This document shows positions 8,493 through 17,300 of a stretch of 29,472 bases of DNA, piece by piece. The stretch spans positions 1 to 29,472 of the forward strand of contig DATGWP010000122.1 of assembly GCA_035299425.1 (NCBI GenBank). Reading direction: 5' to 3'. How positions within the stretch are numbered: position 1 is the stretch's first letter; the number at the start of each line of letters is the position of its first letter. The notes beneath the pieces are model-generated. The model ran no database searches, had not been told where the DNA came from, and was given only the letters and a program-made list of their open reading frames with translations. Origin of the DNA: Bog-950 sp035299425. GTDB lineage: Bacteria > Bacteroidota > Bacteroidia > Chitinophagales > LD1. The position numbers and the translations under genes were made by a program.

Positions 8493-8525
8493 GCCCCTCT
8501 AAATCTTCCCCGAAGGGAAGACTTT
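8493..8525 (+). repeat. Stop-proximal CCCCT-AAATCT palindromic repeat, copy 1
   Basis: CCCCTCTAAATC leads into TCTTCCC (8504-8510), which pairs with GGGAAGA (8515-8521), starting one base after the aconitase stop. The same design, in the same sense relative to the gene, lies directly after rpoB at 20629-20660. It separates the stop codon from the terminator at 8541. Confidence 0.6.
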
Positions 8526-8540
8526 AACAGCCAATACAAG

Positions 8541-8571
8541 GGCGCTCCGGTTTTATCGGAGCGCCTTTTTT
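8541..8571 (+). terminator. Rho-independent terminator of aconitase
   Basis: GGCGCTCCG (8541-8549) pairs perfectly with CGGAGCGCC (8557-8565) across a 7-base loop, followed by a run of T. Confidence 0.93.
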
Positions 8572-8606
8572 GTTTTCATTACACGATTTTATCTTCAAGC
8601 GCGAAA

Positions 8607-8698
8607 TGTGTCAACCCAAAACCAATTTAAGGGGTTGAAAATGAAAGTATTATATTTTTAGGTGTCAACCCAAAATTGCTTTACGTGTCAACCCAAAT
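8607..8698. repeat. Three direct GTGTCAACCCAAA repeats
   Basis: GTGTCAACCCAAA occurs at 8608-8620, 8662-8674 and 8685-8697. A partial inverted copy, GGGTTGA, is at 8632-8638. The cluster sits at the left edge of an AT-rich segment. Repeats of this sort could be one end of a decayed IS21-like element or a set of regulator sites. The rest of 8572-8802 is AT-rich and I see no gene in it. Confidence 0.55.
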
Positions 8699-8802
8699 TA
8701 AACAGCAGAGTACATATTTTTTATTTATTCAATATGTTTTGATGTTGTTTTTTGGTTTTGCTAACAAGTAATAGTTTAGATGCTATAAATATTTAAGGCT
8801 AA

Positions 8803-9765
8803 ATGAAAAAGCTGTTTACTCTATTTGCCGCCTGCCTGTTTACACTGTTCTGCGGTGCGCAAAACTTAGTGCCTAATCCGAGTTTTGAGGATACTGTAGA
8901 GTGTCCTGATAACTTAGGGCAAGTTTATAATACTGTTGATTGGACCTCTGCCAGATTATCGCCTGATTATTTTAATACTTGCTCGGAATCAGGAAATTTT
9001 ACCAGCGTTTCCGTACCTCATAATTATTGGGGTTATCAACCCCCTTCTTCTGGCAATGCTTATGCTGGATTTGCTGGCAAATATGGCACCGGAGATATAA
9101 GGGAATACTTAGGAACATCTCTTATATCTACATTAGAAGTTGGTACTAAATATTTTATCAGCTTTAAAGTTTCACTTTCCTTTAGGTATAACGGATTACT
9201 ATGCGCCATAAATAACTTAGGTGTTTTGTTCTCAACTCAGGGGTTTACGGAGAACGAACCTGCTCCAATCTCTAATCGTTCTCACGTATATGCTACAAAT
9301 GTTATTAGCGATACCACAAATTGGGCTGTTATAAAAGGTAGTTTTATATCAGATTCCACTTACTCATTTATCAATATCGGAAATTTTTTTGCAGACTCAC
9401 TAACGACCTATGTTCAGATGCAAGGGAATCAGTGCAATGCGTATTATTATATTGATGATGTGTGTGTATCAACTGATTCTATTTTTTGCGATAATTATAC
9501 ATACACTGATATAAAAAAAGATAAGAAACAACATGTATCTGTATATCCCAACCCATTTACTGATTTTTTAATTATTCAATATGAATCCAGGGAAGTAGAA
9601 GAAATTCAAATTTTCAACTCTACAGGGGAATTAGTTAATACGTTTTATACAAACAATCTAAACCAAATCTATTTAACTCTAAAAAATTTACCCAATGGAT
9701 TATATTCTTTATGTTGTTATAATGACAAGATTTTTGTTTCCAGACATACCATTTTAAAAACCTAA
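8803..9765 (+). CDS. Secreted T9SS type A sorted protein
   Basis: A predicted secreted or surface-attached protein of unknown function. Residues 1-19 are a clear signal peptide (M-K-K-L-F-T-L-F-A-A-C-L-F ending G-A-Q). The mature start N-L-V-P-N-P-S-F-E-D, followed by E-C-P, is a recurring N-terminal motif of Bacteroidota surface proteins with a galactose-binding-like beta-sandwich. Residues ~245-320 are a type A sorting domain with Y-P-N-P-F-T-D and L-P-N-G-L-Y-S-L. The gene is visibly more AT-rich than its neighbours; the line from 9481 to 9540 is only about one-fifth G+C. With the repeat cluster just upstream, this suggests acquisition by transfer. The start is the ATG just before the signal peptide. 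Confidence 0.85.
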   Translation: MKKLFTLFAACLFTLFCGAQNLVPNPSFEDTVECPDNLGQVYNTVDWTSARLSPDYFNTCSESGNFTSVSVPHNYWGYQPPSSGNAYAGFAGKYGTGDIREYLGTSLISTLEVGTKYFISFKVSLSFRYNGLLCAINNLGVLFSTQGFTENEPAPISNRSHVYATNVISDTTNWAVIKGSFISDSTYSFINIGNFFADSLTTYVQMQGNQCNAYYYIDDVCVSTDSIFCDNYTYTDIKKDKKQHVSVYPNPFTDFLIIQYESREVEEIQIFNSTGELVNTFYTNNLNQIYLTLKNLPNGLYSLCCYNDKIFVSRHTILKT

Positions 9766-9780
9766 TAAATACTCCTATAT

Positions 9781-9837
9781 GGGTTCGCGCGGGGTTTCTA
9801 GAGCCGGGGTTTAGCTACGCAGGACCCCGCGGCTGGC
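9781..9837. repeat. GC-rich intergenic hairpin
   Basis: CGCGGGGT (9788-9795) pairs with ACCCCGCG (9824-9831), enclosing a 28-base loop that contains GCCGGGGTTTAGCT. It contrasts sharply with the AT-rich gene just before it and lacks a T run, so it is not a standard terminator. Its inner 14 bases recur inverted at 24862-24875, probably by chance because that site is a coding relic. Confidence 0.45.
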
Positions 9838-9858
9838 ATAAAACAGCTACTATTGCAC

Positions 9859-10341
9859 ATGCAAATTGAAGTGCGCGAAATAAGGCCGGAAGACAATTCA
9901 ACTATCTGCCATATAATAAAGGCGGTGTTTGAAGAGCACGGCATCAACCGCCCCGGCACGGCTTATTACGATGAAAGCCTGAACCACATGAGCGATTGCT
10001 TTAAGGCGCCCGGCAGCCGTTACTTTATTGGCTTGATAGATGGAGTGGTGTATGGCGGGGCAGGTGTGTTTCCCACTGCCGGCTTGCCAACAGATACCTG
10101 CGAATTAGTTAAAATGTATTTGCTGCCCGCTGCCCGTGGCAAAGGCCTGGGGCGTGCGCTGATAGAGGCCTGTTTTGATTTTGCACGCCAAAGCGGCTAC
10201 CAAAGGGTGTACCTGGAAACCATGCCCGAATTAAAGGCTGCGGTGCGGATATATGAAAAACTGGGTTTTAGCCTGCTGCCGGCCGCCCTGGGTAACTCGG
10301 GCCATTATTCGTGCAGTATACACATGCTAAGGAATTTATAG
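9859..10341 (+). CDS. GNAT-family N-acetyltransferase
   Basis: Transfers an acetyl group from acetyl-CoA to an amine, in the cytoplasm; the substrate is unknown. The acetyl-CoA-binding motif A is present, V-K-M-Y-L-L-P followed by R-G-K-G-L-G at residues 93-98. Motif B follows, with Y-L-E-T-M-P and A-V-R-I-Y-E-K-L-G-F near residues 125-145. At 160 residues it is a single, complete GNAT domain. I chose the ATG at 9859 over the in-frame TTG at 9853 because the conserved I-E-V-R-E-I-R-P-E-D strand starts right after it. It lies downstream of the GC-rich hairpin, with G+C typical of the rest of the contig. Confidence 0.9.
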   Translation: MQIEVREIRPEDNSTICHIIKAVFEEHGINRPGTAYYDESLNHMSDCFKAPGSRYFIGLIDGVVYGGAGVFPTAGLPTDTCELVKMYLLPAARGKGLGRALIEACFDFARQSGYQRVYLETMPELKAAVRIYEKLGFSLLPAALGNSGHYSCSIHMLRNL

Positions 10342-10415
10342 GTCTTGTTGTTAGCGACATATTTATCTAACAAGGATATAATTTGCCATTTACTTCTTTT
10401 TTTGCCCTGTTAAGT

Positions 10416-10423
10416 TATATTTG
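10416..10423 (+). promoter_or_regulatory. Possible -7 promoter element
   Basis: TATATTTG matches TAnnTTTG, 74 bases before the start of the 277-residue protein. No TTTG stands at the normal -33 distance, only a T-rich run near 10395-10400. Confidence 0.4.
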
Positions 10424-10497
10424 AGTCCCTGTTTTTGAGGAACTTAAGCGACACACTATTCTCAAAGGCAGTCTTTAATCCTGACAAATAAAATTTT

Positions 10498-11331
10498 ATG
10501 GCTCAAAAATGTATGCGCATGCTGCTGGTGGTATTTATGCTTAGCAGTATTCAGTCATTTGCACAAGATGCTACCATGCAAACGTGGCGCTCGCTTATGC
10601 AAACCTGCCAACTTAGTTTCGGCAAAATTTATGAAACCTGCCCGCACTTTCCGGTAATAGACAATTACAAGGATGATGCTGCTTTTATAGGCGCGGTGAC
10701 CAAATGGAAGGCTGCCTATAGCGCCGAAGAGGCCGCTTTCTGGAAACTGGAAGAGGTACAGCGCGGCAACCCATCGGCTTACTACCTTGGGTTGAGCGAT
10801 GGCACCAAGCCTGCTATGTTTGAGAGCAGTGTGTGGGAGTGGGTAACCAACAGCAAAATAAGCGATGCCCGCCTGCAGGAGTTGGCGGCACATTTTCCCA
10901 AACCAAACCTTACCGGCGATGTAAAGAAAGACTCGAAAGAGTATGAGCAGATGCTGAACTATTGGATGAAGCTGTACCCGCTGGAGTATGAACACCTGTT
11001 TAACGCACCCGAGCTTACAGCGCTTAACCCGTCTTATACCGGCTACCACAAACCAGTGGTTATACCTGCCTTTTTATCGGCGCCTATGCGCGAAACCAAG
11101 CCTTACCGCGAGGCATATTCAAACACGATTAACGGTGAATTAAGCTACGAGTTAAGTATCCGTGTTTGGTACTTTATATATGAGCCTGAAACCTTCAACA
11201 AATTATACGGAAACCAATACGAATTTCCGGAATGGTTTAGCCCCGAAAAGTTCCGCGCCGATGTGAAACAAAAAATAGAGTGGACCAAGAATACCCCTAA
11301 AGAAGTATTGGAAAGCCACCCAGGTAAATAG
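10498..11331 (+). CDS. Exported protein of unknown function
   Basis: I do not recognise this family. The 277-residue product starts with a signal peptide (M-L-L-V-V-F-M-L-S-S-I-Q-S-F-A-Q, cleavage near residue 23), so it is periplasmic or secreted. The mature part is mostly helical and unusually rich in aromatic residues, with many Trp and Tyr (for example W-E-W-V, N-Y-W-M-K-L-Y-P-L-E-Y-E-H, V-W-Y-F-I-Y). It has no sorting domain and no transmembrane segment after the signal. The giant SprB-repeat protein starts 35 bases after its stop with no terminator between, so co-transcription and a helper or partner role are plausible but unproven. A possible promoter lies at 10416. Confidence 0.7.
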   Translation: MAQKCMRMLLVVFMLSSIQSFAQDATMQTWRSLMQTCQLSFGKIYETCPHFPVIDNYKDDAAFIGAVTKWKAAYSAEEAAFWKLEEVQRGNPSAYYLGLSDGTKPAMFESSVWEWVTNSKISDARLQELAAHFPKPNLTGDVKKDSKEYEQMLNYWMKLYPLEYEHLFNAPELTALNPSYTGYHKPVVIPAFLSAPMRETKPYREAYSNTINGELSYELSIRVWYFIYEPETFNKLYGNQYEFPEWFSPEKFRADVKQKIEWTKNTPKEVLESHPGK

Positions 11332-11366
11332 TTTATAAAAAATATCACACTGAAATATCTTTTATC

Positions 11367-14300
11367 ATGATAAAGATTTTAACCCGTTTTTCAAGAGTTT
11401 CTGTAGTAGCGTTGTTAATGCTATTGACAGGCGGAACAATAAATGCCCAGGTATTTAACGATGGTTGTATGCGTATACGGCCTTATGTACACGATAGCTG
11501 GCTGCAGGAATTTGAGGACCCTTTTCAGGCCGATGAGGTGGCCCTGCAATGGTATGCAGCCGACAATGCCGACCTGGACGGGCAAGGCTACCGCAGCGAC
11601 TATGGTTTTCTGTACCTTACGGGCAGCAACTATATAGGCTGGCGCACCATTTTTGAAGGTGGCGATGATGATGCTGCAGCCCACCCCATGGTTAATTTAT
11701 TTGACCATACGTATGGTACCGTAGGTACTACTTTTTCGGCAGCTACACCGCAGTATTTAAGAATACGCGGTACCTATACCGGCGATGATTGTGGCGGCGC
11801 CAGCGGTTGCAGCACGGGTTTTCCTACCTGTATTACATTTGATGATGACGACTACTGCTACGATGATGTGTTGACCAACACCTTTAATTATCGTTTTTCG
11901 CCCCCTAACCAAAACATTTTTACATCGGATGTATTTACCAATAACCACGGTGGCAACCCTCCTACTATAGGTGGGGGAAGTAATTTTGGCGCCCGTATAG
12001 GTGTTAACTGGTCATCGCCAATTCCGTTTGGTATAGTGGCCTCGCCCAGTACCAGCGTATGCGCTGGTGGGTCTATTACGCTTACTGCCACCGGTGGTAC
12101 TGTGCAGGGAGGTACTTATAGCTGGTACACATCTACCGGCACATTTGTGGGTGTAGGTACATCTATTTCGGTTTCTCCTTTAGCTAATACTACCTACCGC
12201 GTATATTGCCGCAACGGGGGTATAGACGGGCTTTGCTTTAAGGACATTAACGTATTTGCATCATCTAACCCGATAGTAAACAATAACATTACCCCATCGG
12301 CACCAGTGGGCCCTTTTTGCAACAGTGGCAACCCGGGTATTGTAACCGGCAACACGCCTAACGTATCGCTGCCTACCTGGAGCTACCAATGGGAAACCAG
12401 CACCGATGGCGGCGGCTCGTGGACCAACTGGGGCAACGTATCGTCGGCAGTGCTGCCTTACCAGTTTGACCCGGCTAATACTACCCAAACTTTATTGGTA
12501 AGAAGAGTAGTATTTGCAGGCGGATGCGATAATGCATCGAACGTGCTTACGTATGTAATAGAACCTTCGATTGGCAATAATACTATTGCCGGCGACCAGA
12601 CTTTATGCGGTGCGGGTATTCCTATTTCGCTTACAGGCTCGGTGCCAACCGGTGGAGCAGGTAATTATTTTTATCAGTGGCAATCGGCTACATCTATAGG
12701 CGGCCCTTATACAGATATAGGTGGAGCCAACGGGCAGAACTATGCGCCTAACACCTTAACACAAACTACTTATTTCAGGCGTACCGTAAGCGGTGGAGTA
12801 TGTCCACCCTCTACCAGTAACGTTATTACTGTAACCATACAGCCTGTAATAACAGGTAATACCATATCGGCCGACCAGGTATTTTGCGTAAGCGGCAACC
12901 CTGCCAACCTGGTAGGTACAGGTACACTTGCCGGTGGCGATGGTAGCTTTACTTATCAGTGGCAACAGAGTACTGATGGTGGGGTTACATGGTCGGCAAC
13001 CGGTGGGCTTGCGGCTAACTATAACCCACCTGTAATTACGCAAACTACATTATACAGAAGGGGTGTTTATTCGGGTGTATGCTCGGATAACAGTAACATA
13101 GTAACTGTTACGGTGCACCCTGCTATAAGCAACAATACAATTAGTGCCGACCAGGCCTCTTGCGGCTCTTTTACAGCTGCTACCATAGTAGGCACTATAC
13201 CAGCAGGTGGCAATGGCAGCTATACCTACACCTGGGAGGAAAGCATCAACGGTGGTGGCACGTGGACTACAATAGGCGGTGCAATTTCGGCAAACTATTC
13301 GCCGGGCACTGTAGCGGTAACCACACTGTACCGCCGCAATGTAAATTCATTGCCTTGTACCAGTGTAAGTAATATAGTAACGATTACAATTACTCCTCCT
13401 ATTACAGTTAATACTATTGGCAGCGACCAGACTTTTTGCGTATCGGGCACGCCGGCTACATTAACAGGGCCGGTACCTACCGGTGGTAATGGTTCTTTTA
13501 CCTACCAATGGCAGTCATCTCCCGATGGTTTTAACTGGACAAATATTGGTGGTGCTACCGCTATAGATTATTCGCCGGGTGTAATAACATCTACTACTTA
13601 TTTTCACCGTATAGCATACAGCGGCAGCTGCTCACTTACAAGCAATATGGTTACTATAACCATAGTGCCCGCTATTACTGCTAACTCTGTTTCGGCCGAC
13701 CAATCCTTCTGTGGCAGTGACGATCCGGCCTTGCTGATAGGCTCTACCCCAAGCGGTGGAACCGGGGTTTATACTTACCTGTGGTATTCAAGTACCGATA
13801 ATATTACCTTTAGCCCTATTGGTGGTGCTATCAACCAAAACTACGATCCGGGCAACGTAACGGTAACTACATATTTCTACCGCGAGGTTACCTCATCGGT
13901 ATGTAGCAGCAATAGCAATGTAGTTACTATTACAGTAGTACCTGTTATTAATGACAATACAATAGATAGCTACCAGCGTTTTTGCGATTCTGGCGATCCG
14001 GCCATTATCAATGGCTCTACACCTACCGGTGGCACAGGTAGTTATACTTATTCGTGGGAGATTAGCACCAACGGAATAACCTGGACCCCTGTTATAGGCG
14101 CTAATGGAATAAGCTACGACCCACCGGCTACCAGTGTTACCGTGTATTATCACCGCATAGTAACCTCTAGTGTTTGCTCTTCTACCAGTAACACAAGCAC
14201 CGTGTTGGTTTTAGATCTACCTCAGATTACGCAGGTAACCCATACCGACGTGTTGTGCAATGGCGGCAATACAGGTACAATTTCGGTTACAGGTATTTCA

Positions 14301-17300
14301 AGCAACGGGCCTGTGCAATTCTCTATAGATGGTGGTGCCACTTATCAATCGTCGGGCTCTTTTGCCGGATTGATTGCCGGTAGCTATTTTGTGTTTATTA
14401 CAGATGACTCTGCCTGTGTAAATTCTTATACCGGCAATCCGGAGGTAGTAAGCGAGCCGGCTGTGCTGAATCATACCACTACACCACAAAATGCCAGCTG
14501 CGATAATGTTTTTGACGGAAGTATTACGGTTAATACAACCGGCGGCGTGGTGCCTTATATCTATTCGCTTAACGGTGGGCCATCGCAGTCCAGCAACGTG
14601 TTCAGCGGTTTGGCTTCAGGCACCTATACTGTGTTGGTTACCGATGATAACGGTTGCACCAGCACATCTTCTGTGTTTCTTGATACCGCATATGCCGTAT
14701 ATGCAAGCCTTGTATCACAAACACCTGTGTCATGCTTCGGTGGAGTGGATGGAACTGTAACGGTGGAACTTACCGGCGGTGTACCTCCTTATTCTTATTC
14801 TATCAATGGTGTTCAGTTTGTGCCTTCATCTACCTTTACCGGTTTAGCATCGGGCAACTATGTGATTACCCTGCGTGACTCTAAGGGTTGTACCGATTTT
14901 GTAAATGTAACTATTACCCAACCAGCACAGCTGACGGCGCAACTTGATTCTGTAATGACTATAGGTTGTAATGGTGCCAGCTCGGGCGGTATATATATAA
15001 CAGTAACCGGTGGAAACCCGGCTTATAGTTTTCTGTGGAGCAATGGTGCTGTTACAGAAGATATAACGGGTCTGGTAGCCGGTACCTATAATGTGGCTAT
15101 TACCGATAGTAAGGGTTGTACCACATCGGTGGGGGCTACACTATCGCAACCACTTCCTTTGTTTATCAATATAGCCAGCTACCAGGATTTGCTTTGCTAC
15201 AACGATTCATCGGGTGCCATAGACATAACTGTTAACGGCGGCGTACCGCCTTACAGCTTTGCATGGAGCAACGCAGCAACTACTGAGGATATTTACAATA
15301 TATTACCGGGCACTTATTCGGTAACTGTTACCGATGCTAACGGATGTAACGAAACGATAAGCCAAACAGTAAGCGAACCTACCCAGCTTACATCTACTAT
15401 TTCGGCCACACAGGTGCTTTGCGCCGGTGCTGCCAGCGGAAATGTAGACCTGGAAGTTAATGGGGGAACTACTCCATACAATTATGTGTGGAATAACGGT
15501 GCCACGGGCCAGGACCTTACCGGTGTGAGCGGAGGAACATATACTGTAGTGATATATGATGCCAACGGATGCAGCATTGTAAACAGCACTGTGGTAACAG
15601 AGCCTGCAGCAATAGCAATAACTGTGGCAAAAACTGATGTGCTATGCAGCGGCGGTGCTACCGGTGCTATAGATATAACTGTAACCGGCGGCCAAAGCCC
15701 CTACGATTATACCTGGAGCAACTCTGCTATTACACAGGATTTGACAGGATTAACAGCAGGTGTATATGCGGTAACTGTGAAGGATGCGAATAATTGCACT
15801 GCCACTGTATCGGTAACAATTACAGAAGTGGCAGGCATGGTGCTGAACTCATCGGTAGATAGCATAGCCTGTGCCAATGGCACAAACGGCGCTATTGATA
15901 TAACCGTACAAGGAGGTACTTTCCCTTATACTTACCTTTGGAGTAATTCAGCTACTACCGAAGATATTTTTGGGTTAGTAGCCGGTACTTATACCGTAAC
16001 GGTAACCGATGCTAACGGATGCACAATAACTGCTGTATTTACTCTAAGCCAGCCTAATGGTATGACATCTTCTATTGTTGGTACAGATGTAACCTGCAAT
16101 GGAGCCAGCAATGGAGCAGCAAATTTAACTGTAAGCGGTGGCACTACTCCGTATAATTTCTTGTGGTCTACTTTTCAGGGTACGGAAGATGTTTCGGGCT
16201 TAACCGGTGGATTGTTCTATGTAATAGTAACAGATGCCAAGGGTTGTGAAATAAAAGATTCGGTATTTATTGCCGAACCACAACCAATAGTGCTTACTAC
16301 TGTAGTTACCAATATCAGTTGCTTTAATGCCAACGATGGTGCAATCGATTTATCAGTAACCGGCGGAACCCCTAACTATACTTACCTGTGGAGCAATAGT
16401 GCTGCAACCCAGGATGTAAGCAGCTTGCCGGGTGGACAATATGTAGTTACAGTTACCGATGCGCAAAACTGTACAGCTACGGCCTCTGTAACTATTGTTA
16501 ACCCTTCGGCTATCAATGCTAACTTTATTACCAAGAACCCGCTATGTAACGGCGATACCAGCGGACGTATAGATTTATTAGTGTCGGGTGGTACACCGGT
16601 ATACAATTTCTTGTGGAGCAATGGTGCTGTAACCGAGGACTTAGTAAACGTGGGTGCGGGTACATACATTGTTACCATTACCGATTCTCGTAACTGTAAC
16701 CATGTAGATTCTGCTACTATTGTAGAGCCGGGCCAGATATTTACATCGGGTGTGGTTAAGAATGTAAGCTGCAATGGTTTAGCAGACGGTTTTGTAGATA
16801 TAACAGCTTACGCAGGTACTTTACCTTATACATATAAGTGGTCGACCCTGCAATCTACCGAAGATATATTCAATGTGCCTGGCGGCGATTATTATGTTAC
16901 CGTGACGGATATTAATGGTTGCGAGGCAGTATCGCTTTATATTATTAAAGAACCACTTCCATTGGGTATAGGTATTGCTAAAACTGATGTGCGATGCTAT
17001 GGTGAAGCCACCGGCACATTGGCTGTATTACCTACCGGCGGTACTACACCATACTATTACCTGTGGAATAACTTCGCAACAGATTCACTGTTGCTGGGTG
17101 TAGAAGCAGGTCATTACATTATACAGTTAACGGATAGTAACGGTTGTTTTATTTATGATAGCGTGGATGTGACCCAGCCAAGCGAGATAAATATTGCCGC
17201 CACATTGGTAGATGCCCTTTGCTATGGTGCTGCTGATGCAGATATAGATGTTACCACTACCGGAGGCACTCCTTCGTATTCATTTAACTGGTCGAATAGT

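Noticed and set aside
9803..9816. Second peroxidase-tail remnant, from the 14-base match to 24862-24875
   Set aside because: The similarity does not extend beyond these bases and the flanks form an unrelated GC-rich hairpin.
9853..9858. TTG start for the GNAT gene
   Set aside because: An ATG two codons downstream gives a standard N-terminus.
10344..10374. CTTGTT-TTAG / CTAACAAG hairpin after the GNAT gene as a terminator
   Set aside because: The stem is interrupted by a bulge and is not followed by a T run.
14491..14760. Overlapping small frames within the giant adhesin
   Set aside because: They lie out of frame in a repeat-rich coding region with continuous SprB motifs in the main frame.
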